From: Nostoc sp. LPT
GTDB lineage: Bacteria > Cyanobacteriota > Cyanobacteriia > Cyanobacteriales > Nostocaceae
NCBI RefSeq assembly: GCF_017115165.1
Contig: NZ_JABXKF010000019.1
Span: 1 to 64,000 of the forward strand
Direction: 5' to 3'
DNA length: 64,000 bases
Part shown: piece by piece, positions 24,285 to 32,683 of the stretch
How positions within the stretch are numbered: the first letter of the stretch is position 1
Layout: each line of letters starts with the position of its first letter
Position numbers and translations under genes: made by a program
Notes under the pieces: model-generated
Told to the model about the DNA's origin: nothing
The model's input: only the letters and a program-made list of their open reading frames with translations
Database searches by the model: none

Positions 24285-26093
24285 TTAGGAATTACAGTAT
24301 GCCCGTTCTGCTAATGTAACATCTAGCACAAATGGATTGTCATTACCCTGAAATCTAGCGATCGCACGATTCCGTTCTATTTCAGTAGGATCGGGTAGGT
24401 CTTGCTGATTCCATTTACACAAAGTCTGACGCTGATTCTGAAAGTAATTTGGGTCTACTGTCTCAGCTTGTTGTCGATAAATAGTGTAAAAGTAGAAAAT
24501 TGCCCTGGCTATATCGCCTTTTACTTTCTCTCTCGGCTCAAATTTAGAAGATCCTAATTCGCTAAACTCATCAATTTCACTACTAGGAATTGTAGATTGA
24601 ATAGTATCATTTATATACCATTTATTAGTAGTTGTGTCAACTATATCGTCAAAAGGTTTATTACCTCGCTCACTATTAATATCTTCTCGTGCAGGAAATA
24701 GATGGTGAAGGTCACTTCGGGCATTACCTTTGTCAGCACCTTTACTTTGCGGCCAAACATGTTCAGTATTCAGTCCTAATTGATCAGCTTCCTGACTAGG
24801 ATCGCCATTACGAATTAAACGAATTTGGTAACTGGCATAGATATCTGTCACAATACCTGCTTGGTTGTCAATAACTCCAAACATTTCATCTCTGGCGCGA
24901 TCGTAATTCAAAGTTTTGCTAGGTGTATACTCCTTAGCTAGTTCGTCAACTAAAGCAACTTTAGATAATTGAGGCAATATAATCGCAGAATCACTTACGG
25001 GAGTGGGAATGGGTTGGACAACCGGAGGGATGGTGTCAGAGGTGGACTCGTTAACAGGTAATGTAAACGCTGCAATTACAGGATCGTGGTCGCTGACAGG
25101 CTTACTAAAGCCAACATTGACATGCACAATGTCAATTTCTGGTTGAGCAACACGGGAAAGATTTTCACTGACTAACAAATGGTCAATAAGTTCAGGATTT
25201 CCACGAAATTTAAAACTAAAGCGATCGCCAACAGGTAAACGATCTGTTAGATTTTCAAGAATGTTACCCTTCAAGGTCTTCAGAGTTAGGGAATCTGGTA
25301 AATCGTTTAAATCACCCAGTACAATTACTTTGGCTTGTGGATCAACTTGTAGTAGTTGCGCCACGAATTCATTCACGATTTCGGCTTGTTTCACTCGTTT
25401 TAGATCGCTGGGAGAACCTCCAAGCTTGGAAACAAAGTGATTAGCAATGATAAACAGTTTTTGATCGTTAAAAATAAATTCTGCTACAAGTGGCTTACGG
25501 CTTTCATCGAAAGCAGGATTGGTGGGGTCAATCCGACCTGGATTCAGCGAGAGATCGAAACCATTTTTACCTTGATTAATAGCTACAGCATCTAATGAAC
25601 CGCCTTTTTGGGACAGTTTTGCTAGAGTTATCCGGCTGGGTTGAAACAAGAAACCGACACGAATATTGCCTCCAGGTTCTCCACCATCTCGATCGTCGCT
25701 AGGCGGGATATCAACAAATTCGTATGCTGGACTACCAATATTTTTGAGTGCATCAATCAGTTTTTGGTAAGTCTGGTTTGCATTCACAACGTTATCATTG
25801 GTTGGCCCGTTGTTATCTTGAATTTCAATTAAACTAATGACATCTGGTGCGTTCAAATTATTGCCAATAATTTTGGCAATATTATCAAAGCGTCGATCTT
25901 TTAGGTCTAAATTCTCGACATTAAAGGTTGCAACAGTCAATACATTCTGTGAATTTTCTAAAGATGTTGTTTCACGTTGTGCAACTACAGGTAAAGGGGT
26001 TGGTAATTGAGCTATTGGATTAGCTTGTAGTGGACTAATCCATCCAAAGAAGATAAAAGCAATACTAAGTAGTAGCAATTTGATAAATTTCAT
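24285..26093 (-). CDS. Secreted nuclease: EEP phosphodiesterase fused to endonuclease I
   Basis: A 602-residue exported protein with two nuclease domains. After a signal peptide (LLLLSIAFIFFGWISPLQA) comes an endonuclease/exonuclease/phosphatase domain at about residues 50-345: ATFNVENLDL, DVISLIEIQDN, FIIANHFVSKLGG, VIVLGDLNDLPDS and SDHDPVIAAF supply the metal and catalytic residues. A Pro/Ser/Thr-rich linker leads to an endonuclease I (EndA/NucM, beta-beta-alpha-Me) domain at about 380-600 with GLNTEHVWPQSKGA, SDLHHLFPA and NSERGNKPFDDI. The probable start is the ATG at 26093 after GGAAGAGAC. It may serve extracellular DNA degradation and phosphate scavenging (inference). Confidence 0.88.
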   Translation of the reverse strand: MKFIKLLLLSIAFIFFGWISPLQANPIAQLPTPLPVVAQRETTSLENSQNVLTVATFNVENLDLKDRRFDNIAKIIGNNLNAPDVISLIEIQDNNGPTNDNVVNANQTYQKLIDALKNIGSPAYEFVDIPPSDDRDGGEPGGNIRVGFLFQPSRITLAKLSQKGGSLDAVAINQGKNGFDLSLNPGRIDPTNPAFDESRKPLVAEFIFNDQKLFIIANHFVSKLGGSPSDLKRVKQAEIVNEFVAQLLQVDPQAKVIVLGDLNDLPDSLTLKTLKGNILENLTDRLPVGDRFSFKFRGNPELIDHLLVSENLSRVAQPEIDIVHVNVGFSKPVSDHDPVIAAFTLPVNESTSDTIPPVVQPIPTPVSDSAIILPQLSKVALVDELAKEYTPSKTLNYDRARDEMFGVIDNQAGIVTDIYASYQIRLIRNGDPSQEADQLGLNTEHVWPQSKGADKGNARSDLHHLFPAREDINSERGNKPFDDIVDTTTNKWYINDTIQSTIPSSEIDEFSELGSSKFEPREKVKGDIARAIFYFYTIYRQQAETVDPNYFQNQRQTLCKWNQQDLPDPTEIERNRAIARFQGNDNPFVLDVTLAERAYCNS

Positions 26094-26277
26094 TGTCTCT
26101 TCCAATGAAGGTACTTTTTAGATTAGTCTTCTTCTTAATACAGTTTAGTTAAGAAAAGTTTTAGGTTGGGTAAAATTTGCAATTTGTTGGGAAAACTTTC
26201 ATATACTCATCAAGAGTCAGAACTATTTCCAAAAAAATCCCATCCAAGAATTAAGTTATACTGCAAAGGTTTCAGGG

Positions 26278-27078
26278 ATGATGAGCAATACCAAGATAAT
26301 ATATGTATGTTTATTCCTCTTTCTGATAATTATCTTGTTTAAGATGTTAGGAAGGCAGATTCAGGCAAATTCATTCCCAGTAGACGAACAGCAGGCAATC
26401 AGAGTTTTATTTATTGGCAACAGCTATACCTATTTCAACGATCTTCCTTGGTTGACGCAACAGTTGGCTGCCTCAGCGAAAGAACCTAAAACGCTGGAAA
26501 CTGAAATGGTTGTGGTTGGTGGAGCTACACTCAAAAACCACTGGAAACGTGGTGAAGCACTCAGGCTTTTGAAAGCGAAACGCTGGGATTACGTAGTACT
26601 CCAAGAGCAAAGTACTTTACCAATTACCAATCCCCAGGAAATGTACAAGTATGCAAGTCTGTTTGATGCCGAGATTAAGCGAGTGAATTCCCAAACAGTG
26701 TTTTACTTGACTTGGGCAAAGCAAAATCAAACAGAAACGCAACAGATATTGACTGATGCTTACATGAGCATTGCTAAAGAACTGAAAGCTAAAGTTGCAC
26801 CTGTAGGAATAGCTTGGCAAAAAATTCAGGAAGCGAATCTGAAATTAAACCTTTACAGTTCGGATCAAAGCCACCCTAGTCCGATTGGATCGTATGTAGC
26901 AGCATGTGTATTTTATACAACATTTTATGAAAATAGTCCTGTAGGCTTGAGTCGTCGTATATACAGTAGCGATTCTAGTACTCTACAAGAAAACAACAGA
27001 ATTGAGTTGGAAAGTTTAAGTGAAACGGATGCCCAAATGATTCAACAATTAGTTGAGTACATCGTCAGAAAGATATAA
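26278..27078 (+). CDS. SGNH/GDSL-family hydrolase, membrane-anchored or secreted
   Basis: A 266-residue protein with an N-terminal hydrophobic segment (IIYVCLFLFLIIILF) acting as signal anchor. The SGNH fold is shown by block I FIGNSYTYFNDLPW (nucleophile Ser in GNSYT), a later WDYVVLQEQST block, and the catalytic Asp/His pair in DQSHPSPIGSYVAA. Members are esterases, lipases or acyl/carbohydrate esterases; the substrate here is unknown. ATG-ATG gives two possible starts three bases apart. It is monocistronic and diverges from the double nuclease gene. Confidence 0.82.
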   Translation: MMSNTKIIYVCLFLFLIIILFKMLGRQIQANSFPVDEQQAIRVLFIGNSYTYFNDLPWLTQQLAASAKEPKTLETEMVVVGGATLKNHWKRGEALRLLKAKRWDYVVLQEQSTLPITNPQEMYKYASLFDAEIKRVNSQTVFYLTWAKQNQTETQQILTDAYMSIAKELKAKVAPVGIAWQKIQEANLKLNLYSSDQSHPSPIGSYVAACVFYTTFYENSPVGLSRRIYSSDSSTLQENNRIELESLSETDAQMIQQLVEYIVRKI

Positions 27079-27265
27079 GAACAGCCTGTTGTGTGGTTTA
27101 AAGGATAAGAGAAAGTTTTTAGCCTGCATTCAGACTTTTCACTTTGAAATCAACTTGGCTTTAGATAACTTAGTGAAGCTAGTGTAATCTAGCATCATTA
27201 CCACGTTAGTTTTTTAGGGTAGGTGGGTAGTATAAATTACCTAAAAACTAATTTGGTATATAGCG

Positions 27266-27940
27266 ATGTTCAAGACTAAATTGTCAGAATCCCGTGCTTG
27301 GGGGGAACTTAAGACCTCAAAGTTCATGGATCGCCATATCGGAGCGATCGCAGCTTTAATTTTAATTAGCTTACTGAGTTCATTGAGTGGAACACCATTT
27401 GACCATAGCATCTCTAACGGCTGGGAAGCCTTTCTCTGGGGATTGGCAGAGCCAGTAATTAGCTTAAATTGTTTAATTGGTATTGTTGCCATTGGCTTAC
27501 TCTCATCTGTGTTTGTTCGTGGCGCTGCGATCGCTGGATGTTTTATCTTCGCAACAGTTTTGGGCATTGTAATTCATATATCCCAGCTAAATTTACCAGG
27601 CACAGAAATAGCCATCGCCATTTCTACCATTGTTTTTGGTACTATGCTGATGATGCCAAATCAACTAAACTTTCTGGTGCTTGCTTTGGTGGGCATCAGT
27701 GCTGGTTTATTTCAGGGTTACGCTAATGCTGAATCTATTGTTGCGGCAGGAATGATACCAGTAGTTGCCTATATACTAGGCATTACCTTAACTCTGTTTG
27801 CCGTTGCCATGAGTGCCAGAGAAATTGGTGTTGCAATGGGTATGGGAGAAATAAACCGAATTTTACCCTGGAAAATCAGCCTTGCTGGCTTCGCTTTTTG
27901 TGCGATCGGCATCGTGTTTTTAAGCAATTCGCTTATTTAA
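27266..27940 (+). CDS. HupE/UreJ-like membrane protein lacking the usual metal ligands
   Basis: A 224-residue integral membrane protein with about six hydrophobic helices, of the HupE/UreJ type (nickel/cobalt permeases and accessory proteins). The usual HPxxGxDH signature is degenerate: the matching stretch reads EPVISLNC, and the later FHGYAHG-E motif reads FQGYANAES. Family His/Asp ligands are thus replaced by Glu, Asn, Cys and Gln. The remaining pattern (LIGIVAIGLLSS, FGTMLMMP, IPVVAYILGITLTLFAVAMS) fits the family. Metal transport is doubtful. No hydrogenase or urease genes are nearby. A strong hairpin follows at 27976-28007. Confidence 0.7.
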   Translation: MFKTKLSESRAWGELKTSKFMDRHIGAIAALILISLLSSLSGTPFDHSISNGWEAFLWGLAEPVISLNCLIGIVAIGLLSSVFVRGAAIAGCFIFATVLGIVIHISQLNLPGTEIAIAISTIVFGTMLMMPNQLNFLVLALVGISAGLFQGYANAESIVAAGMIPVVAYILGITLTLFAVAMSAREIGVAMGMGEINRILPWKISLAGFAFCAIGIVFLSNSLI

Positions 27941-27975
27941 ATCAAATATTTCAATTCAGTGGAATACATTCATTC

Positions 27976-28007
27976 GTGGGGGCGTACACCTAGCTGTGCG
28001 CCCCCAC
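27976..28007 (+). terminator. Hairpin after the HupE-like gene
   Basis: GTGGGGGCGTACA-CCTAGC-TGTGCGCCCCCAC: a 13-bp GC-rich stem with one G-T pair, 36 bp after the stop codon. A moderate T-run (GTTTT) follows a few bases later. Likely a terminator, though such hairpins are also dispersed repeats in these genomes. Confidence 0.6.
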
Positions 28008-28103
28008 CGCGTTTTCAGACTGGACAAGCAAGCACGTTCTACTAATGAATAAGTTGATGCACCTCTGCGGTAATCTAGAGACTATATATATAAATATAAG
28101 GTT

Positions 28104-28667
28104 ATGACACCTGAAGAAATTGCGGCTACGCTCACAGAATTATTTGACACATCGGCTGTTGCTACGACTGCTCCTGGATCGTGGCAAGTAGACACTCCTA
28201 CTTTTCGGCTGTTGGTGCTGCTTTCCGAAGATAATACTTGGCTGCGAGTTTTACTGCCTATTCTGCCCATCCAAGAAGCCCAACCATTTTTAGAACAGTT
28301 CCTAGAAGCCAACTTTGATGACACTCAAGAAGTACGTTACGCTTTATATGAAGGAGTAATTTGGGGGGTATTTCAACATCACAGTGGAACTTTAGTGAGT
28401 GCAGATTTATCCAATGCAATCAACCGACTTTTATCTCTCCATCAGGCTAGATTAGATAATGTCTTTAATCAACTAGTTGAAAGCCGCATCCGGCAAATTA
28501 TTCAGGCAGCAAAACAGCAAGGACAATCTCTGCAAGCTACCATGCAAAGCTTAGAACGCTTTTACGCCGAAGGAATGATGGGCGAAATAAATCAAACTTC
28601 ACAAGGGCGAGAAGAAGTCTTAACTGCTTGGCGACGTCAGTTAGAACGTTTATGGAATGAGGGTTGA
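28104..28667 (+). CDS. Conserved hypothetical protein
   Basis: A 187-residue soluble protein I do not recognise by name. The N-terminal 110 residues or so (TPTFRLLVLLSEDNTWLRVL, FLEANFDDTQEVRYALYEGV) have the alternating alpha/beta pattern of type III secretion chaperone-like or YbjN-like folds, but this is only an impression. The C-terminal part is a long helix (VESRIRQIIQAAKQQGQSLQ). Good coding character, no signal peptide. It is followed 53 bp later by a DUF2358-type gene on the same strand. Confidence 0.65.
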   Translation: MTPEEIAATLTELFDTSAVATTAPGSWQVDTPTFRLLVLLSEDNTWLRVLLPILPIQEAQPFLEQFLEANFDDTQEVRYALYEGVIWGVFQHHSGTLVSADLSNAINRLLSLHQARLDNVFNQLVESRIRQIIQAAKQQGQSLQATMQSLERFYAEGMMGEINQTSQGREEVLTAWRRQLERLWNEG

Positions 28668-28720
28668 TTTCCATTTTTCAGTTTTCATATTAAACCAATT
28701 TACAGATATATTTATCTATC

Positions 28721-29098
28721 ATGGATATCATTGAAATCCTCAAAGAAGACTATCAAAGATTCCCAGTTAATCAAACTTACAGCATTTATACCCCAGAAGT
28801 TTATTTTCAAGATCCATTGAATAAATTTCGTGGTGTTAAAGGTTACAAAGCAATGATTAATTTTATCGAAACTTGGTTTATAAATCCCAAGATGGACTTA
28901 CATAATATTCAACGTTTAGGAGACACAATAAAAACTGAGTGGACACTCAGTTGGAATACTCCTCTCCCCTGGAAGCCACGAATCTCTATTCCTGGTTGGA
29001 GTGAATTAGGTCTTAACTCTGATGGTTTAATTGTCTCCCATATCGATTATTGGAACTGTTCACGCCTAGATGTAGTGAAACAGCATTTTTCCTCTTGA
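28721..29098 (+). CDS. DUF2358 family protein
   Basis: A 125-residue protein of the plant/cyanobacterial DUF2358 family, which has an NTF2/SnoaL-like look. Typical segments are IIEILKEDYQRFP, YTPEVYFQDPLNKFRGVKGY, a TEWTLSWNTPLPWKPRISIP block and GLIVSHIDYWNCSRLDV. No catalytic function is established for the family. It follows the conserved hypothetical gene closely and may share its transcript. Confidence 0.75.
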   Translation: MDIIEILKEDYQRFPVNQTYSIYTPEVYFQDPLNKFRGVKGYKAMINFIETWFINPKMDLHNIQRLGDTIKTEWTLSWNTPLPWKPRISIPGWSELGLNSDGLIVSHIDYWNCSRLDVVKQHFSS

Positions 29099-29266
29099 AA
29101 AAGTTAATAATTGATATATCTGAACAGATGATTGCTATTACACTAAACGTAACAACAAAAGCCACTAATCTTTATGAACCAGAAATAAAAGGATACAGAG
29201 CAAGTAAATTTCCTTATGGGGATTGTGAATTTTGAATTTTGAATTTTGAATTCGGAGCAAAGCGAC

Positions 29267-30007
29267 GTGACGGCTGCCAAAAATCCTGAAAACCCTGCTG
29301 AATTAACTATACATACAGAAGCAGAAGATATTATCATTCCCCCTAGTGATTTATGGAGTGATGAGCCTCCTTTGGAAAGCGATCTACACCGCGAGCAAAT
29401 TGAACTACTGTTGGCGTGTCTGAAATGGTGGTGGCGTCAGCGTAATGATTTTTATGCTACTGGAAATTTAACAATTTATTTTAGCCCAGAACAGATTACT
29501 ACGCGAGACTTTAGAGGGCCAGATTTTTTTGTCGTCAAGGATTGTGAAAATCGCCCCCGCAAAAGTTGGGTATTATGGGCAGAACAAGGAAAGTATCCGA
29601 ATGTGATTATTGAATTACTTTCTAACAGTACTGCTAAGGTTGACAAAGGTCTGAAGTTTGAACTTTACCAAGAGACTTTTCGCACGCCGGAATATTTTTG
29701 GTTTCACCCCAATACTTTGGAGTTTCAAGGATTTCGTTTAGTGGGTGGTAAATATCAACCTTTGGAACCAAATGCTCAAGGGTGGCTGTGGAGTCAGCAG
29801 TTAGAATTATTTTTGGGAATTTATGAGTCCAAATTACGGTTTTTTAACGTAGATAATCAGTTGGTAGCGACTCCCGAAGAAAGGGTACAAGCAGCAGAAC
29901 GAAAAATTGAAGCTGAACGACAACAGAGGGAACTTGTACAACAGCAAGTAGAAGAACTGAAGGCTAGATTGAAGGAATTGGGGGTTAATCCAGAAGAGTT
30001 AGAGTAG
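29267..30007 (+). CDS. Uma2 family (DUF820) protein with C-terminal coiled coil
   Basis: Second Uma2-type gene of the window. It shows WSDEPPLESDLHREQIELLL, then the nuclease-fold core RGPDFFVV, NVIIELLSNST, KGLKFELYQETFRTPEYFWF, and a C-terminal heptad region (AAERKIEAERQQRELVQQQV) ending EELKARLKELGVNPEELE, a common ending in this family. The frame opens at a TTG inside a short TTTTGAA repeat (29246). I prefer the GTG at 29267, which has GGAG nine bases upstream. It is convergent with a 62-codon gene, 12 bp apart. Function unknown. Confidence 0.82.
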   Translation: MTAAKNPENPAELTIHTEAEDIIIPPSDLWSDEPPLESDLHREQIELLLACLKWWWRQRNDFYATGNLTIYFSPEQITTRDFRGPDFFVVKDCENRPRKSWVLWAEQGKYPNVIIELLSNSTAKVDKGLKFELYQETFRTPEYFWFHPNTLEFQGFRLVGGKYQPLEPNAQGWLWSQQLELFLGIYESKLRFFNVDNQLVATPEERVQAAERKIEAERQQRELVQQQVEELKARLKELGVNPEELE

Positions 30008-30019
30008 GAAAAATAAGCA

Positions 30020-30208
30020 CTACTTCTCTTTCTCTTCATCTAGTGCTTTTTGGATAGCACGACGGCAAAATTCTGGAGGATCATCTTTAGCTTTTACCTC
30101 TTCCTTCATAGTTTCGGTAACACGAAAGCTAAGATTTGCTATTAACTTTTCTTCTCTGTTTGATTCAATAGGGTTTAAATTTTCTGGTGTTCCTTTGGGA
30201 TTAGGCAT
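30020..30208 (-). CDS. Small conserved protein, possibly ribbon-helix-helix type
   Basis: A 62-residue protein with a polar N-terminus and a core LIANLSFRVTETMKEEVKAK followed by PPEFCRRAIQKALDEE. A short beta segment then two helices is the layout of ribbon-helix-helix DNA-binding proteins, but I could not confirm this. It is divergent from the 30339 gene, with an inverted repeat (30270-30304) between them that could be its operator. Small size makes the call tentative. Confidence 0.5.
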   Translation of the reverse strand: MPNPKGTPENLNPIESNREEKLIANLSFRVTETMKEEVKAKDDPPEFCRRAIQKALDEEKEK

Positions 30209-30269
30209 TTATATAGAAACGTAAATATAGCTTGAACGATATGCGCGCATAACAATAGATTTTATTTAA

Positions 30270-30304
30270 GGTAGGTGTTCACCCTGGAAAAGTTGACACC
30301 TACC
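30270..30304. promoter_or_regulatory. Inverted repeat in a divergent promoter region
   Basis: GGTAGGTGT and ACACCTACC, a perfect 9-bp inverted repeat with a 17-nt spacer, sits between two divergent small genes. It could be a transcription-factor site or a dispersed palindrome; ATGCGCGCAT (30241-30250) is a second palindrome nearby. Confidence 0.4.
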
Positions 30305-30338
30305 AATATCCACTATCAAAAATGGACACTTCTATTTT

Positions 30339-30716
30339 ATGTTTACGCGTTCCGAACTTGAAATCAAAACCATCCGAGAGTTACGCGACTTATGCCGACG
30401 CTACGGTATCAAGCCGACAGGGAACCCAGGATACAAAGTTTCTTACATCACTTCTCTGATGGCATTCCCGCAATTAGCATTACATCAGATGCAAGAGGGA
30501 AGAGGGTTAAAGGCTCCCACTTTCACGACTTTTCAGTATATTGGCGCAGCGATAGATGAGATGAGTTCACCTACAGATGAGCAAATAGCACTGATTCGGC
30601 TAACACTGGAAGGTAGGAAAATGAGTTACCCCGATAGATTTGAACAGGAAAAGCTGTTGAACTTGCACAAGGCTAAGATGCTTGTTGAGCAAGCTTTTGC
30701 CATGTTGAGCCAGTAA
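30339..30716 (+). CDS. Small protein with SAP-like N-terminus
   Basis: A 125-residue protein. The N-terminal segment SELEIKTIRELRDLCRRYGI, PTGNPGYKVSYITSLMAF has the helix-extended loop-helix look of SAP DNA/RNA-binding domains (LKVAELKELCRKRGLPVSGNKAELIERL-like pattern). The remainder is helical and not recognised. The function is unknown; nucleic-acid binding is inferred only from the pattern. It is divergent from the 62-residue protein gene. Confidence 0.55.
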   Translation: MFTRSELEIKTIRELRDLCRRYGIKPTGNPGYKVSYITSLMAFPQLALHQMQEGRGLKAPTFTTFQYIGAAIDEMSSPTDEQIALIRLTLEGRKMSYPDRFEQEKLLNLHKAKMLVEQAFAMLSQ

Positions 30717-30852
30717 ACAGCCCCGCTCGCAATTTTTAGGTAATTAAACCATAGTGCAGGGTAGCACAACTGTGCTGCTCTACGGGGGATTGAAACAAAA
30801 TCCCCCAATACTTTAGAGTGAATAATAAACTCAATTCCAAAGCGCGATCGCA

Positions 30853-31134
30853 ATGACTGATAAAGAACTCAAACATCTACTTGAGAGTAATGCTAAAACA
30901 GTCCAAGCTATGTTAGATGAAATGGCGGAAGCACGTCAGGAACGCCAAGAACTCCGAGAAGGAATGCTTCAAATCCAGAATGCAGTAGCACAATTAACAA
31001 ACATACAAGAGAGAATAACCAATTTACTAATTTCTCTTGATGGCGATCGCCCCACAATTCTCAAAAAACTCTCAGCACTGGAAACTAAGCTTGACCAGTT
31101 ATTGCAGCAAAACCCAACGGATGAGTTAGGGTAA
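30853..31134 (+). CDS. Small coiled-coil protein
   Basis: A 93-residue, highly helical and charged protein with heptad character (LLESNAKTVQAMLDEMAEAR, then NAVAQLTNIQERITNLLISL, KKLSALETKLDQLLQQ). No signal peptide or membrane helix. The ATG follows a HIP1 site. It precedes the ArsA-type ATPase by 105 bp on the same strand, but no functional link is evident. Confidence 0.5.
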   Translation: MTDKELKHLLESNAKTVQAMLDEMAEARQERQELREGMLQIQNAVAQLTNIQERITNLLISLDGDRPTILKKLSALETKLDQLLQQNPTDELG

Positions 31135-31239
31135 ATACTCATAATAATGCCTATACGTGTTGAAACAACATTTATTTTCCTCAAACAGTCGATAATGTAA
31201 ATAAATGTAATAAAATTCTCAGGCAGGATAGAAGCATCT

Positions 31240-32412
31240 ATGCGTGTAATTTTGATGACTGGTAAAGGCGGTGTGGGCAAAACTTCCGTCGCTGCTGCAA
31301 CTGGACTCCGTTGTGCAGAACTCGGCTATCAGACATTGGTTTTAAGTACAGATCCCGCCCACTCCCTAGCAGACAGTTTTGACATGGAACTGGGACATGC
31401 ACCTCAAAAAATTCGCCCAAATTTGTGGGGTGCTGAACTGGATGCGCTGCAAGAACTGGAGGGAAACTGGGGTGCTGTGAAACGTTATATTACCCAAGTT
31501 TTACAGGCAAGGGGTTTAGATGGCGTACAAGCGGAAGAATTGGCAATTTTACCAGGCATGGATGAGATTTTTGGCTTGGTAAGGATGAAACGCCATTACG
31601 ATGAAGGTGAGTTTGATGTTTTAATTATCGACTCAGCCCCCACTGGCACAGCACTCCGCTTGTTGAGTTTACCTGAAGTCGGTGGCTGGTATATGCGCCG
31701 TTTTTACAAACCATTTCAAAACATCTCGGTGGCACTTCGACCCCTGGTTGAACCTTTGTTTAGACCAATTGCTGGTTTTTCGCTACCTGATAAAGAGGTA
31801 ATGGATGCACCTTATGAGTTTTATGAACAAATTGAAGCTCTAGAAAAAGTATTAACAGATAATACTCAAACCTCAGTGCGTCTTGTCACTAATCCCGAAA
31901 AAATGGTGATTAAAGAGTCACTCCGCGCCCATGCTTATCTGAGTTTATATAACGTTGCAACAGATTTAGTCGTGGCTAATCGGATTATCCCAAGCGAAGT
32001 CCAAGATCCTTTTTTCCAACGTTGGAAGGAAAGTCAGGAGCAATATCGTCGAGAAATTCATGATGATTTTCACCCTTTGCCTGTGAAAGAAGTTCCCCTT
32101 TTCTCTGAGGAAATGTGTGGATTAGCTTCATTAGAACGCCTGAAAGAAACTCTTTATAAAGATGAAGATCCGACTCAGGTTTATTACAAAGAAACAACTC
32201 TTAGAGTAGTGCAAGAGGAAAACCAATACAGCTTAGAACTTTACTTACCTGGTATCCCTAAAGACCAAGTTCAACTCAGTAAAACTGGAGACGAATTAAA
32301 CATTACTATTGGCAACCATCGTCGTAACTTAGTTTTGCCACAAGCCTTAGCAGCACTACAACCAGGCGGAGCAAAGATGGAAAATGACTATCTAAAAATC
32401 CGCTTTGCTTAG
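31240..32412 (+). CDS. ArsA/GET3-type ATPase with C-terminal HSP20-like domain
   Basis: A 390-residue cytosolic ATPase of the ArsA/GET3 family. The deviant Walker [10 protein letters not shown] is at residues 8-16, [13 protein letters not shown] follows, and [19 protein letters not shown] is the switch/Walker B region. The last 80 residues or so ([40 protein letters not shown]) form the ArsA_HSP20 alpha-crystallin-like domain, common in cyanobacterial and plant homologues. Arsenite export is unlikely because no arsB or arsR is nearby; a chaperone or membrane-protein targeting role is more plausible (inference). A good terminator follows. Confidence 0.9.
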   Translation: MRVILMTGKGGVGKTSVAAATGLRCAELGYQTLVLSTDPAHSLADSFDMELGHAPQKIRPNLWGAELDALQELEGNWGAVKRYITQVLQARGLDGVQAEELAILPGMDEIFGLVRMKRHYDEGEFDVLIIDSAPTGTALRLLSLPEVGGWYMRRFYKPFQNISVALRPLVEPLFRPIAGFSLPDKEVMDAPYEFYEQIEALEKVLTDNTQTSVRLVTNPEKMVIKESLRAHAYLSLYNVATDLVVANRIIPSEVQDPFFQRWKESQEQYRREIHDDFHPLPVKEVPLFSEEMCGLASLERLKETLYKDEDPTQVYYKETTLRVVQEENQYSLELYLPGIPKDQVQLSKTGDELNITIGNHRRNLVLPQALAALQPGGAKMENDYLKIRFA

Positions 32413-32496
32413 AACACAAGAGTTTAATTTTGTTGAACCTTACTCTGTCAACAAAAATTTAAAACTAAAAAGCAATAATTTTCTCTTGTAGCTAGT

Positions 32497-32526
32497 ACAG
32501 ACGCAATCTTTTTCGCGTCTGTTTTT
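32497..32526 (+). terminator. Rho-independent terminator of the ArsA-type gene
   Basis: ACAGACGC-AATCTTTTTC-GCGTCTGT followed by TTTT: an 8-bp stem with a 10-nt loop and a T-run, 85 bp after the stop codon. Confidence 0.8.
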
Positions 32527-32683
32527 ATGATTTTTTGGTGAATTTTGATAAAAGGCAAAAAAATATTTTTATTAATGATTTGACCGTAGTTTTACTGAAG
32601 ACAAAATGGCGAAATAAATTTCAAAATGTCTTTAGATTTAATTATGTCAGTTTTCAAATTATTAATTTATTTTTTTATAAACA

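Noticed and set aside
31240-32412. Arsenite-exporting ArsA pump subunit
   Set aside because: Single ATPase domain with a C-terminal HSP20-like domain and no ars genes nearby; closer to the GET3-like cyanobacterial branch.
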